Assembly: GCA_020628935.1 (NCBI GenBank)
Contig: JAHDEG010000006.1
Span: 167,390-231,389 of the forward strand
Origin: Flavobacteriales bacterium
GTDB lineage: Bacteria; Bacteroidota; Bacteroidia; Flavobacteriales_G; JALEGO01
Direction of reading: 5' to 3'
DNA: 64,000 bases
Shown here: positions 1 to 9,741 of the stretch, in pieces
Numbering within the stretch: the stretch's first letter is position 1
Layout: every line of letters starts with the position of its first letter
Program-made: the position numbers and the translations under genes
Notes under the pieces: generated by a model
Told to the model about the DNA's origin: nothing
What the model saw: only the letters and a program-made list of their open reading frames with translations
Databases searched by the model: none

Positions 1-27
1 TTAGCAATGTTTCCTAAATAAGCCGCA

Positions 28-1323
28 ATCAAAAAAGTACTAATAATAACCTACTATTGGCCTCCGAGTGGTGGTGCTGGTTTTCAGCGCTGGCTAAAAC
101 TGAGTAAGTATTTATCCAAACAAGGGGTTGAAGTACACGTGTTAACTGTTGATCCTGATTACGCATCATATCCGTATTTAGACGACTCAACAGAAAAGGA
201 AGTACCCAACTCGGTAAAGGTTTATAAAACAAAAGCCACCAATTACTTTAGTGTATATAAAACCCTTTTTAGAAGAAAAACCGTGCCTCACAGTGGTACA
301 TTTAATACCGAAGGAAGCAGTTTTTTGAATAATTTAGTAAATTGGGTGCGCTCAAATGTATTTATACCTGACCCTAGAGTAGGTTGGAATAAACACGCAA
401 TCAAAAAAGCAAAAGAAATAATCCGCCAAGAAAAAATTACTACCGTAATTACAAGTAGTGCACCCAACTCCACCCATTTAATAGGTTTATCCCTCAAAAA
501 ACAATTTAAAAACTTGTATTGGATTAGTGACTTTAGAGATGCTTGGACAAAAATAGATTTTTATCAAGATTTAAAACTTACTACCTGGGCAAACAAAAGA
601 CATCATTCGTTAGAAAAGCAAGTGCTAAACAAATCAGATTTAATAACCACTATAGGTAAAACGCTGGCGTCTGAATTTTCAGAGTTAACTAATACTCCTG
701 TAAAAGTTATTTCGAATGGGTATGATAGTGACGATTATACATTAGAAGGCACTACACCAACAAATTTATTGTCAGTTGTGTATACCGGTAGTATTAATGA
801 GAAGAGAAACCCAATCGCTTTGTGGAAAGCTTTAAACGAGCTTAACAATGAGAATGAGAGTTTATATAAAACATGTAAAATTGATGTGTATGGAGAAATA
901 CATCCTTCCGTAAAACAAAGCATAAATAAGTTGAGCTTAGAAAAAATAGTTAACATACACGCCAAGGTTAATCACAAGCAAATTGGAGGGATTCAAAAGA
1001 AGGCAGATGTGTTGTTGTTAATTATTAATGACGTGAAAAGCTCAAAACACATTTTAACGAGTAAAATATTTGAATATTTTGGAGCTCAAAAATCTATTTT
1101 AAACATCGGGCCAACCAAGGGCGATGCAGCTCAATTAGTTGAATATACAAAGTCAGGACTCACCTTTGATTACAAAGACACACAAGGGATAAAAAAACAC
1201 CTTAAAAACAGTATGGCGACTAAAAAAGAAAATGGTACGTTGATTTACCATGGAAATGAAACTAATTTAAGAATGTTCACACATACTACGCTAGCCAAAA
1301 AATTGGTTGATGTTATTAAATAG
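28..1323 (+). CDS. Glycosyltransferase family 4, non-canonical or damaged start
   Basis: This is a GT-B type glycosyltransferase, expected to act in the cytoplasm on a surface polysaccharide. The N-terminus carries the hallmark YYWPPSGGAGFQRW, followed by FRDAW, SNGYDSDDY, a YTGS strand opening the C-terminal domain (about residue 245), and the donor-side segment SKIFEYFGAQKS. The first ATG in frame is at 139, but conserved coding continues upstream of it, so 139 cannot be the true start. In frame the sequence is open only back to a TAA at 19-21. The best-fitting start is an ATC at 28, giving (M)KKVLIITYYW, the usual beginning of this family. No ATG, GTG or TTG lies between 22 and 138. The codons before the TAA (LAMFPK) may be the tail of an upstream gene. 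Function is confident; the acceptor sugar is unknown and the start is unresolved. Confidence 0.8.
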   Translation: MKKVLIITYYWPPSGGAGFQRWLKLSKYLSKQGVEVHVLTVDPDYASYPYLDDSTEKEVPNSVKVYKTKATNYFSVYKTLFRRKTVPHSGTFNTEGSSFLNNLVNWVRSNVFIPDPRVGWNKHAIKKAKEIIRQEKITTVITSSAPNSTHLIGLSLKKQFKNLYWISDFRDAWTKIDFYQDLKLTTWANKRHHSLEKQVLNKSDLITTIGKTLASEFSELTNTPVKVISNGYDSDDYTLEGTTPTNLLSVVYTGSINEKRNPIALWKALNELNNENESLYKTCKIDVYGEIHPSVKQSINKLSLEKIVNIHAKVNHKQIGGIQKKADVLLLIINDVKSSKHILTSKIFEYFGAQKSILNIGPTKGDAAQLVEYTKSGLTFDYKDTQGIKKHLKNSMATKKENGTLIYHGNETNLRMFTHTTLAKKLVDVIK

Positions 1324-1441
1324 TTTCTGCAAACTCGCATTTTTTCAAAAAACACAGGGTTATTACTTTTAAAAAAATAATGGTTAATTTAGGGTGATAA
1401 TAAATAGGAGAGCAAAAATGCGCAGTTATTAAAAGAATAAA

Positions 1442-2200
1442 ATGAAATACAAAGATAGAATCCCGAAAGATCTTTTCAATGACAATGGACACTATAATGG
1501 TAGGCCAGCCGATTTTGATGATAGAATAGTTATTAGGAGACTTAATTTGGTTAAAAATATTCCCGATTTTGTTAATAAGAAATGTACACTATTAGATATT
1601 GGATGTGGGAATGGTGCTTCAATGTTTTTGCTTTCTGATAAAATGAAAGAGTGTGTCGGAATAGAAGTGTCTGATACGTACAGTGAAGAGTTTAATGCAT
1701 ACAAAAAAAAAAACAATATAGTAAATTGTAAATACATAATTAGCGATGTAGTTGAAAGTAAACCAACAGAGCAATTTGATCGAATTATTAGTTTCGAAGT
1801 AATAGAACATTTATCAAATGAAAACGGTATTAAATTCTATTACGAATCCCTTAAAAAAGGTGGAATGCTCGCTGTATCTGTGCCCAACAAGTGGTGGATA
1901 TTTGAAACCCATGGTGCTAAATTACCTTTGCTCCCTTGGAATAGAGTTCCCTTTTTTTCTTGGTTGCCTAGGGTCATTCATGAGAGATTTTCCAATGCAA
2001 GAATTTATACAAAAAAAAGGATTACAACACTTTTAGAAAAAAACGGTTTTAAAGTACTAGATTGTCAGTATGTAACCGCTCCAATGGATGTGCTGCCTGA
2101 AGGAAAAACAAAAAAATGGTTAATTAAAAATATCTTTAATTCAGATACAACTAAAATACCATTTAAAGCAACATCAATTTTCATAACTGCAAAAAAGTAG
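1442..2200 (+). CDS. Class I SAM-dependent methyltransferase
   Basis: This 252-residue protein is a Rossmann-fold methyltransferase. SAM motif I is LLDIGCGNGAS (about residues 50-60). Motif II/III lies around IGIEVS-like VGIEVSDTY, and the motif IV/V region is IISFEVIEHLS followed by LKKGGMLAVSVPN. This layout fits the Methyltransf_11/23 type that modifies sugars, lipids or small molecules. It lies 118 bp after the first glycosyltransferase on the same strand and meets the next glycosyltransferase tail to tail with only 2 bp between the stops. A role in methylating a surface glycan or lipid is inferred from location. The substrate is unknown. Confidence 0.8.
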   Translation: MKYKDRIPKDLFNDNGHYNGRPADFDDRIVIRRLNLVKNIPDFVNKKCTLLDIGCGNGASMFLLSDKMKECVGIEVSDTYSEEFNAYKKKNNIVNCKYIISDVVESKPTEQFDRIISFEVIEHLSNENGIKFYYESLKKGGMLAVSVPNKWWIFETHGAKLPLLPWNRVPFFSWLPRVIHERFSNARIYTKKRITTLLEKNGFKVLDCQYVTAPMDVLPEGKTKKWLIKNIFNSDTTKIPFKATSIFITAKK

Positions 2201-2202
2201 TC

Positions 2203-3333
2203 TCATAAGGATTTTTCGAATACTAATATTTTTCTTGCAAACACATCCCAACTATAACTTTTTTTATCATGCTTAATGTTTTTAGAGAATTCTTTGAACC
2301 TGTTTTTTTGAAAAAAATCTAAAAGACAATTTGCAATCTCTTGTGGGTCCTTATTGCATAAATATCCAGTTTTGAAGTTCTTGACAACCTCTGGTAAACC
2401 CCCAACATTAGTGGCTAAGATAGGTCTGTTGAAATGCATTGCCATTGGAGCTATTCCACTTTGACTTGCGCTATTATATGTTAATGATATTATATCACAA
2501 GCAGAAAAATAAAATTTTAGTTCTTTATCTTCAATAAAGTGATCTATAATATGAACTCGGTCGGTGAGGTGGTTTGTGCTAATATAACTTATATACGAAT
2601 CTTTATTATCGTAAAACTCACCGGCAATAATTAAATCAGTGTTAGGTAGCTGCTCAGAAATTAATTGAATTGCCTTGAGGGTTAAGTCTAAGCCTTTATA
2701 TTTTCTTACCAAGCCGAAAAATAAAATATAGTTTTTTTGTGGATTTAATTTTAAATGTTTTTTTGCAGTAATTTTATCAATCCCTCCTTCTAAGTTACTA
2801 TTTATGGGGTGTGGATATGTCAGTTGAGGTTTAATCGAAAACAATAATAATTCAGCCCTTACTTTATCTGACATTGTAATGAATCCGTTGAAAGAGTTTA
2901 AGAAATAATTGGTGAAAAGCTTATCGCCTAGTCTGTTTTCATGTGGTTTTATGTTATCACATAATGCTATTAATTTAGTGTTTTTATTAATTAACCTGGC
3001 TATTGTACCCAAGCACGGTGCCAAAAAACTTAACCAATATCTTACAATAACTAAGTCGGGATTAAGCTTATTTATTTTTCTAGCAACTAAAATCCAATTT
3101 ATAGGATTTACAGTGTTAATTAAACGTTCGATTTTTAGCGGTTTATGGCTCTGTTTATTCTTTCTAAACTGTGTTTTTCCTGGAAATAAAAATTTTGGGT
3201 ACTGAAGTTTAAAGGTGATTATTGAACTATTTACTCCACAATTGTTTAACGCTGTACATAAAGACTCATTCGTGTCTGAAATGCCACCTCTGTAGGGGTG
3301 GGCGGGGCCTATAATTATTGTTTTTTTACTCAA
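2203..3333 (-). CDS. Glycosyltransferase family 4
   Basis: This 376-residue GT-B enzyme opens with IIGPAHPYRGGISDTN, a nucleotide-sugar enzyme N-terminus common in Bacteroidota glycan clusters. The second domain starts near YILFFGLVRKYKGLD, and the donor-binding part includes SGIAPMAMHFNRPILATNVG, the E-x7-E-like zone of family 4. It is the last gene of a minus-strand series from 12345 down to 2203. It follows the GT2 gene by 10 bp and is probably co-transcribed with it. Sugar specificity cannot be read from the sequence. Confidence 0.85.
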   Translation of the reverse strand: MSKKTIIIGPAHPYRGGISDTNESLCTALNNCGVNSSIITFKLQYPKFLFPGKTQFRKNKQSHKPLKIERLINTVNPINWILVARKINKLNPDLVIVRYWLSFLAPCLGTIARLINKNTKLIALCDNIKPHENRLGDKLFTNYFLNSFNGFITMSDKVRAELLLFSIKPQLTYPHPINSNLEGGIDKITAKKHLKLNPQKNYILFFGLVRKYKGLDLTLKAIQLISEQLPNTDLIIAGEFYDNKDSYISYISTNHLTDRVHIIDHFIEDKELKFYFSACDIISLTYNSASQSGIAPMAMHFNRPILATNVGGLPEVVKNFKTGYLCNKDPQEIANCLLDFFQKNRFKEFSKNIKHDKKSYSWDVFARKILVFEKSL

Positions 3334-3343
3334 CCCTAATGCT

Positions 3344-4072
3344 TTATTTAATTTTTAAGCTCTTAAATACAATATAAACATGAGACAATAAAGTAGTCAG
3401 AATTCCATAATGATGAATATAAATCTTGAATCTTTCTTTTAACCCTGTAATTCTTTTTTGAGAAGAAGTGCCTCCATTCAAATACTTGGAGATTATTATG
3501 CCGGTATTGTGAATTTTTTCTGCTTTTTTTAAAATCTTAATACTCCAATCTATATCGGAAGATATTTTATAGGATATATCGTAATCGACACAAAGAGTTC
3601 TTTTAGCAATAAATGACTGATGACAAATAAGCATTCCTCTACTATAATCTTTCCAAGTCAATGTTCTTGGCGGCCGATGTTTACTAAGACCAATTACATT
3701 ATTAAAGTCATCGACAACTTGCATATCTCCATAATAAACATCAGCATTTTGTACTGTTGCAAAAACAGAAGAAACCGTTGATTCAGAAAAAAACCGATCC
3801 CCTGAATTCATAAAAAGAACATAATCTCCCTTAGCTTGGTGAAGGCCTTTATTCATAGCATCATAAATACCTTTGTCAGGCTCACTTACGATTGAGTCAA
3901 TATTGTTTTTGTATTTGGTAACAATATCCATTGTATCATCGGTTGATCGACCATCAATAATTATGTACTCAATGTTCTTGTAGGTCTGCTCAATAACACT
4001 TTTTATAGTGTTTTCTATATAGCTTGCGGCATTATACGCTATTGTTATTACCGATAATTTTGGAGAAACCAT
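3344..4072 (-). CDS. Glycosyltransferase family 2 (WcaA/WcaE-like)
   Basis: This 242-residue enzyme has the GT-A fold of family 2. It begins with LSVITIAYNAASYIENTIKS, then the nucleotide-binding DGRSTDDT, the segment EPDKGIYDAMNKG and the metal-site region FMNSGDRF (an NSGD form of the DxD region). EPDKGIYDAMNKG is typical of the subgroup that includes colanic-acid and other exopolysaccharide transferases. The start codon directly abuts the stop of the large membrane protein gene (zero spacing), which indicates an operon. It probably adds one sugar to a lipid-linked repeat unit. Confidence 0.88.
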   Translation of the reverse strand: MVSPKLSVITIAYNAASYIENTIKSVIEQTYKNIEYIIIDGRSTDDTMDIVTKYKNNIDSIVSEPDKGIYDAMNKGLHQAKGDYVLFMNSGDRFFSESTVSSVFATVQNADVYYGDMQVVDDFNNVIGLSKHRPPRTLTWKDYSRGMLICHQSFIAKRTLCVDYDISYKISSDIDWSIKILKKAEKIHNTGIIISKYLNGGTSSQKRITGLKERFKIYIHHYGILTTLLSHVYIVFKSLKIK

Positions 4073-6511
4073 TTAATCCTTTATTTTGCTAATTGCAGAT
4101 TTTATATTCCAACCAATAGAGCCAAATATTGAAAGTAAAATTAAAGAAGAACATAAAGTAGATATCCAACCACCTTTAGCTTCTGGTTCAAAGGAAAAAA
4201 CTACTTTGTGAGTTCCTTTTGGTATTGATAACCCTCTTAAAATATAATTCGCTCTTATCATTTCAGTTGGTTTACCATCTATTGAAATTTTCCAACCTTT
4301 ATTAGGACCATACCAAACCTCAGAAAATATAGCTAGCTGGTTAGAGTTGGAATTAGACGTATATTCCAAATAACCTGGTTCATAATAGCTCAATTTAATA
4401 TCTCCTTTGCCGTCACCAACTTTAATGTCTTTAAGTTGATCCTCAAATTCATTTTTGAGAATTATAGCCGTATTTTGCGGATTAAAACTAGAATCACTCA
4501 TTGAGCGTATTTCCTCATTAGGTGTTTCAACATATCTAACGCCTTTTACAAACCAAGCATTACCCAATGCTTGGTTGTTAACTTGCAATTGTTGCTTTTG
4601 ACCAATAATATATTTTGTATTTAACATATTTAAAACAGGCATATTAAACTTGCTAATGTGATAATCAATCATATCTTGATACCTCTGGAGCTTTGCTGCA
4701 TGATAACCACCAATGGTATTGTGAAATACAGAACTTGAATTTGAATTAAATGTGTTTATAGATAAATCTAAGACTCTATAAAATCCCCTGCCTTTTGGTT
4801 CAAGACTAAGTATTTGTTGATCTATTGGCCGTTTAACAAATTCACTGTTCGTTTTTTTAATCCTCGTCCAGCTATCTTCATCAATATACCTTCTGTTTAC
4901 TAGCCATAAATCTGCCAATGTAATTACAAATAATAAGCATAACATCATATTTTTATTAGTGATTTTTTTAATAACAAAGGCATAAATAACAAGTGCTAAA
5001 GCGATAGTAAAAAACAATGACCTTAAACAATCAGCTTTCATAATTGCTTTTCGAGTATTGATAAACACATCAATAATTTCTGCTTGGTAACGAGCATCTT
5101 GTTCACCTGTAAAGGTTAGAAAAAGCGGACCAAACAACCATACTAATAAACAAATACCAGCAGCAATTATAGCACTTATTACTACAGGTTTTTTAAAGGT
5201 TGGTTTCTCTTTTGACTGTATTATGGTATTAAGAGCCATTAAACCAGGTATTGCAAAGAAGGCGGGCACAATATTCATTACCGAATTAGGTGATCTAAAT
5301 TTGTTGAACAAGGGTAGATTATCAAATAATAGTCGGTTTAAGAACTCCGCATTTTTACCCAAAGAGATTAAACATATCGTAGTTATAGCAGCTAAAAAAC
5401 TAAAAGAATATTTCTTTTCGATAACAAAAAAAGAGAGCACAAATAAAAACAATGAAAGCATTCCTAGGTAGTAAGGTCCACTTGTAAATGGCATATCACC
5501 CCAATACATGGGTGCTTGATAGGTTCCATCCTTTTTCTTTTTGGCACCATTTTGCTTTAGCAGCTTTGCTGTTTCACTGTCTGAGGGGATTTCTTCATTG
5601 GAGGATCCTCCCATAATTCTTGGAATAAATAAACTCAACAAATCGGGAGTACTATTGCTCCAACTCATGGCGTAATTCCAGTCTAGGCCCTCTACTTGAC
5701 TACTACTTGAAGGCTTCTCATTTTTTTCTGATGACAATATGGGTTTACCCCTCATTGTATCTTCCGAAAACGTCTTAGATGAATAAAGCTGAGCAAAATT
5801 TGCACCAGCACCTATAATAGCTGCAAATAATGCAACAAAAAGGCCTTGAAACAAAAATTTGAAAGAATAATCAGGGCTTTTTATTAATGAAATTACATAC
5901 GTTATTACAAAAACAATAAATGTTAAACCTAAGTAATAAACCATTTGAATGTGATTAAACATAATTGCAAGACAAGTACCTAGTGCAACAAGTATAAAAC
6001 CCAATACCAACTTCCGTTTTAAGCATAATAACAAACCAATAATTAGCATTGCAAAACAACTCACTACCCAAATTTTTGTTTGATGACCCGCCTCAGTAAG
6101 CACTATATAATTAACATTAAATGCGACAAGTAATGAACCGACTATAGCCAGCAAGGGTTCTATTTTAAAAACTAGTAACGATGTAAATGTTAGTATACAC
6201 AACATGAGAAACGTACCTAACGGATAATCAAACCCGAGAAATAATATGCTTCTTGTATTTAAAGAATAAATAAGATTATTATTACTACCATGGCCTAATA
6301 AACCTGTTGGTGTGCCTGAAAAAATAGAACTAGACCAAGTGTTTTGTTTTCTCTTTTTTTTCGGGGACTCTTGAAACTCTTTTACGACTATTTTCGCAGA
6401 AATATCATCATTAGAGTTAAGTGTAAAGTTTTTTAGAGCTGGTCCAAAAAACACAAAAAAGGGAACCAATAATAAAATCAATGTCCCAATAACTAATCCT
6501 GCTTTTTTCAT
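4073..6511 (-). CDS. YfhO family multi-pass membrane protein
   Basis: This 812-residue integral membrane protein has a signal-anchor helix at residues 5-25, about a dozen further hydrophobic segments through roughly residue 560, a soluble domain of about 200 residues, and a final helix near residue 785. The architecture and the C-terminal stretch with YGPNKGWKISIDGKPTEMI followed by GLSIPKGTHKVVFSFEP match the YfhO family. In Firmicutes YfhO is linked to glycosylation of lipoteichoic acid, and related proteins belong to the GT-C like superfamily. Its place inside a glycan locus, directly abutting a GT2 gene, supports a role in polyprenyl-linked sugar transfer or export. The exact activity is inference. 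Confidence 0.8.
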   Translation of the reverse strand: MKKAGLVIGTLILLLVPFFVFFGPALKNFTLNSNDDISAKIVVKEFQESPKKKRKQNTWSSSIFSGTPTGLLGHGSNNNLIYSLNTRSILFLGFDYPLGTFLMLCILTFTSLLVFKIEPLLAIVGSLLVAFNVNYIVLTEAGHQTKIWVVSCFAMLIIGLLLCLKRKLVLGFILVALGTCLAIMFNHIQMVYYLGLTFIVFVITYVISLIKSPDYSFKFLFQGLFVALFAAIIGAGANFAQLYSSKTFSEDTMRGKPILSSEKNEKPSSSSQVEGLDWNYAMSWSNSTPDLLSLFIPRIMGGSSNEEIPSDSETAKLLKQNGAKKKKDGTYQAPMYWGDMPFTSGPYYLGMLSLFLFVLSFFVIEKKYSFSFLAAITTICLISLGKNAEFLNRLLFDNLPLFNKFRSPNSVMNIVPAFFAIPGLMALNTIIQSKEKPTFKKPVVISAIIAAGICLLVWLFGPLFLTFTGEQDARYQAEIIDVFINTRKAIMKADCLRSLFFTIALALVIYAFVIKKITNKNMMLCLLFVITLADLWLVNRRYIDEDSWTRIKKTNSEFVKRPIDQQILSLEPKGRGFYRVLDLSINTFNSNSSSVFHNTIGGYHAAKLQRYQDMIDYHISKFNMPVLNMLNTKYIIGQKQQLQVNNQALGNAWFVKGVRYVETPNEEIRSMSDSSFNPQNTAIILKNEFEDQLKDIKVGDGKGDIKLSYYEPGYLEYTSNSNSNQLAIFSEVWYGPNKGWKISIDGKPTEMIRANYILRGLSIPKGTHKVVFSFEPEAKGGWISTLCSSLILLSIFGSIGWNIKSAISKIKD

Positions 6512-6579
6512 AGCTACAAATATAACGGTTTTGGTTTCTCATTAAACACTCCGTAATTAATTATTGTCAACCACTACTA

Positions 6580-7758
6580 TTAACTTAAAGCTTTTTTATA
6601 AACTTTGTTATATTCTCCAATTACCTTTTGCTCTGAATAATAGTTCCTTGCATTTAAAGAAATATTTTCAGGTAGCATTTTGCCTTCTTTTTTCATCTCC
6701 AAAGCATCTAAAATGCCCTTAGCTAAGGTTTTACCCGACTTGTTATCAACCAAAATTCCATTTACTTTGTGGTCTATCATATTCTCAATCCCACTCGTTT
6801 TGAAACCAACAACTGGGGTACCGCAAATATGACTTTCAACAATAGTATTGGGTAAGTTATCTTCGATTGAAGATATAACATATACACTTGCAGCCGAATA
6901 AATCTTGGCTAACTCAGCTGTAGAAGATATATATCCTAAAAATTTAAGGTTTTTGTGTTTACTGAGGTCAGAATTCAGTGCTATGTTTCCAAGAACATTA
7001 ATTTGTATATCGTCATCTAAGTAATCTAAAGCTTCTAAAAAATATTTAAAGCCTTTTCTTGGATCATTAACATTTTCCGCAACAAAGAGTATGATAGGGT
7101 CCTGTGATTTATGGAGTTCATTGTTTATATTAAATGACTCCGTATCTATACAATTAGGTATTCTACTATGAGGAAAACCCGATAATACTTCGCTAACTTC
7201 TGATAATTCTTTGAGCCATTTAGAAGGTGAAACAATGTGAATGTTTTTATTAAGCACTGCTCGTTTTTTAACTTGGATGAAGCGTTTTTCTAAATCAATT
7301 AATTTATCATTCATCATAGATGTATAATGCATTCCCCCTTTAAATGGATTCATATCGTGAAGAGTCCAAACAATTGGTTTGTTGATGTTTTGAAAAAATG
7401 TTGGTATATCAATAAATTTCACCGTAGCATGAAAGTGTATAATATCAGCTTCTGTGACTAGCGGATGGTTATGTACTTTTAGTAGACTTTCTGGCCTATT
7501 AAAAAAAACTTGACGATTAAATTTTACGGGTAGTTGGTTGTAAGCTTTATTTAAGAACAAAATTAGTTTTGAAATTAGTTTCCCATATTTCTTGATTAAA
7601 AAATCATCATAGTAACTTATCTCTGATTCTTTACGCCCCTTAGGTTTAAGTGCTAAAAACGAAGAATACAACCCACTCGTTTTTTGAGCCCGGTAAATTC
7701 TTTTTGCAGCATTTGCAGCACCTCCACTATCCCAAGTGTTTATGTGTAAAATTTTCAT
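6580..7758 (-). CDS. Glycosyltransferase family 4
   Basis: This 392-residue GT-B enzyme starts MKILHINTWDSGGAANAAKR, a common opening for family-4 enzymes of surface glycan clusters. The N-terminal domain contains WTLHDMNPFKGGMHY. The C-terminal nucleotide-sugar domain begins near ILFVAENVNDPRKGFKYF and contains SSIEDNLPNTIVESHICGTP, whose E-x7-E type arrangement (E at NLPNTIVE) is the family's donor-binding region. It is separated by 68 bp from the YfhO-type gene and reads in the same direction. It probably elongates the same glycan; sugar specificity is unknown. Confidence 0.87.
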   Translation of the reverse strand: MKILHINTWDSGGAANAAKRIYRAQKTSGLYSSFLALKPKGRKESEISYYDDFLIKKYGKLISKLILFLNKAYNQLPVKFNRQVFFNRPESLLKVHNHPLVTEADIIHFHATVKFIDIPTFFQNINKPIVWTLHDMNPFKGGMHYTSMMNDKLIDLEKRFIQVKKRAVLNKNIHIVSPSKWLKELSEVSEVLSGFPHSRIPNCIDTESFNINNELHKSQDPIILFVAENVNDPRKGFKYFLEALDYLDDDIQINVLGNIALNSDLSKHKNLKFLGYISSTAELAKIYSAASVYVISSIEDNLPNTIVESHICGTPVVGFKTSGIENMIDHKVNGILVDNKSGKTLAKGILDALEMKKEGKMLPENISLNARNYYSEQKVIGEYNKVYKKALS

Positions 7759-7840
7759 TAGGATTTCTGTAAAACATCCGGTTTTTGAGCATTAGTTTAG
7801 ACCCTGTATAATTAATCGTTTTTGAGTTGAAAAGTAATTA

Positions 7841-8668
7841 TTAACTGGTTTTATTAAAAGAAATACCAATTCCCGCACCTGGATACCAATGATTGGATGG
7901 ATTTTCTTTAAAAAACAAAAAATTCCTATCGTTTTCCAAAGAAAAGAATGAAAGTTTATCTGTTGAGTGTGAATTATCCCCAAGAATAACAGAATTTTTA
8001 TTTAACAAAGGCTTAATAGTATTGTATTCACGATATTCATATTCAGAGGAATGATCGCTATCATTAATAAATAAGTCTATACTTTCTTTAAAGGCTGATA
8101 ACGTTTTTATCGAATCACCATATTTAATTTCTCCAAACTCTTTATATTTTCCAGACAAAAGATACCCCGCACGTGAGTTTATATCAGTTCCATAATACTT
8201 TCCTGAAAAACCTTCTAAAATGTTCTTTTCTAATGCTGCGCATAATAAAACTGCTCCCATTCCTTTATCGACACCAGTTTCAACAATTACTTTTGGTTTT
8301 ATAGCCCTGGCAAATGCATACCAACCTAACCTCCTTCCAAAACGGACTCCGCTATCCGCAAACACCTTTTCCTTTGAATTTGCTGTAGTTAAAACCACGT
8401 GTTCAAATAAGTCTTTATTCTGTTCTACTTCTTTGAAATATGCCAGTATGTGCGAGACATCTTTTTTTGTAACTATCGCTATGTTTTGAGCTAGACTTAC
8501 TAAGTTATCGCCTGTTAAATCATAAGTAAAATTAGTGTCTTCCTTGGAAGTAAAACCCCATTTTACAATTTGAACATATTTTCTATTATAATACTTAGTT
8601 GCACTATAGATACGTCTGAAAAAATTTAATATCCAAATTCGCTTTAGTAAGTTTAAAATTTCTTTCAT
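7841..8668 (-). CDS. SAM-dependent methyltransferase-fold protein
   Basis: This 275-residue protein has a Rossmann methyltransferase core. The SAM loop is VETGVDKGMG (about residues 129-138), followed by an acidic strand end at YYGTDINSRAG and the segment LFINDSDHSSEYEYREY, which resembles motif IV of the Methyltransf_24 group. The first 60 residues are basic and contain a hydrophobic stretch (about 10-20) that may associate with the membrane. It sits in the minus-strand glycan cluster, so a sugar or glycolipid substrate is likely but not shown. Spacing to the next gene is 82 bp. Confidence 0.7.
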   Translation of the reverse strand: MKEILNLLKRIWILNFFRRIYSATKYYNRKYVQIVKWGFTSKEDTNFTYDLTGDNLVSLAQNIAIVTKKDVSHILAYFKEVEQNKDLFEHVVLTTANSKEKVFADSGVRFGRRLGWYAFARAIKPKVIVETGVDKGMGAVLLCAALEKNILEGFSGKYYGTDINSRAGYLLSGKYKEFGEIKYGDSIKTLSAFKESIDLFINDSDHSSEYEYREYNTIKPLLNKNSVILGDNSHSTDKLSFFSLENDRNFLFFKENPSNHWYPGAGIGISFNKTS

Positions 8669-8804
8669 AATAAATAATACGCTAAATTTTTTCTAAAATC
8701 ACTAAATCATTGATGTAATCTGCAATATTAATTAATTTATGATTAAGGTAATCATACTTAATAGTGGAATTACTAATAAAAATTTATATCTAGTAGATTT
8801 TCTC

Positions 8805-8826
8805 AATTACCTTTTTTTAGGTAATT
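8805..8826. repeat. Perfect inverted repeat in a 252-bp intergenic gap
   Basis: The arms AATTACCT and AGGTAATT are separated by six T. The repeat lies downstream of the FkbM gene that ends at 8921 and upstream of the gene that starts at 8668. On the minus strand the hairpin is not followed by a T run, so it is only a weak terminator candidate. It could be a protein-binding site or an RNA-stabilising hairpin. The rest of the 8669-8920 gap shows nothing recognisable. Confidence 0.4.
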
Positions 8827-8920
8827 TGACTCTTTTGGCATTTTGCAAAAACCCCTTTAGCTACAGTAATATACTTTGTAAGTCAGTAGAAATAACTTTA
8901 CATTAAATGTTACATCAGGT

Positions 8921-9637
8921 TCACTTAAGAACGTTATTTGTGTTATTGAAACTCCTATTATTGATAAATGAGATTTCTTCATAAGAGTCAGATACAGCAA
9001 AAATCTCATACCCGTGTTTCTTCATCTTTTTTATGAGGGCTTTACTTTTTGCTCGGCCATTTTCAAAAAATCTCTCGTGAAGCTCTATTGCCATTTGATC
9101 AATTTGTATCCTTTTTTCTAAAATGCTTTCAATTACATCATACTCCGATCCTTCGATGTCCATTTTTATGACTGCTATTTTTTTATGCTTTAACAATTTA
9201 CAAATATCTGAAAATGATTTCATCTGTACTTCGACTGTATTTTTTTGAGATACATTTTTTTGAGGCACCAAACTGCCAGAAACATGTTCACTATTTATAG
9301 GAAGGTGAAAATTGGTCTTACCTGTGTTTTTTGAAATACCAAATTCATGGAACTTGAACGTTTCAGGAAGGTCGTTGTTTAAACACCAATTTATAGATTT
9401 AGGTGTTGGATCAAAACCAAATACTTTGCACTTATGCTCTTGTATGACTTGTTTATCAAAAGATATATCTTCGCCTATTCCAAAAGAATAAACAATAGAT
9501 TGTTCATTTAGTAATTGCGGATTTAAGTAGAATCCTCCGTAATTATTTCCATACCATCTAGACTCACAATTAACCGACTTTTTAATGTGGCTGTATTTTA
9601 ATGGGTATATAAATTTTTTTTTTATTTTTTTAAGCAT
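8921..9637 (-). CDS. FkbM family methyltransferase
   Basis: This 238-residue protein carries the FkbM signatures. The SAM-binding turn is SFGIGEDISF (about residues 51-60), followed by VFGFDPTPKS and the diagnostic VIKMDIEGSEYDVIE (about 156-170). FkbM enzymes are O-methyltransferases that often modify sugars in surface glycans. It is shorter than many relatives and has a lysine-rich N-terminus that may contact the membrane. It lies alone between two gaps of 252 and 104 bp inside the glycan cluster. The acceptor is unknown. Confidence 0.82.
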   Translation of the reverse strand: MLKKIKKKFIYPLKYSHIKKSVNCESRWYGNNYGGFYLNPQLLNEQSIVYSFGIGEDISFDKQVIQEHKCKVFGFDPTPKSINWCLNNDLPETFKFHEFGISKNTGKTNFHLPINSEHVSGSLVPQKNVSQKNTVEVQMKSFSDICKLLKHKKIAVIKMDIEGSEYDVIESILEKRIQIDQMAIELHERFFENGRAKSKALIKKMKKHGYEIFAVSDSYEEISFINNRSFNNTNNVLK

Positions 9638-9741
9638 TTATTTAACCTTAAGTATTATTCAAAAAATTTTAAATGGAGTTGAAATCTTTTCTAATTAATG
9701 TCTTTAAATTTCTAAAAGAATATGTGATTACAGCATGAGGT

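Noticed and set aside
137..150. CACGTG core in the first glycosyltransferase gene
   Set aside because: It lacks the flanking GTTNC and GNAAC needed for parS, so it was not called a third ParB site. Similar CACGTG cores at about 8395 and 34531 were rejected for the same reason.
8669..8920. Possible small gene or promoter-rich region in the 252-bp gap
   Set aside because: No open frame of useful length or convincing -33/-7 pair was found; only the inverted repeat was kept.
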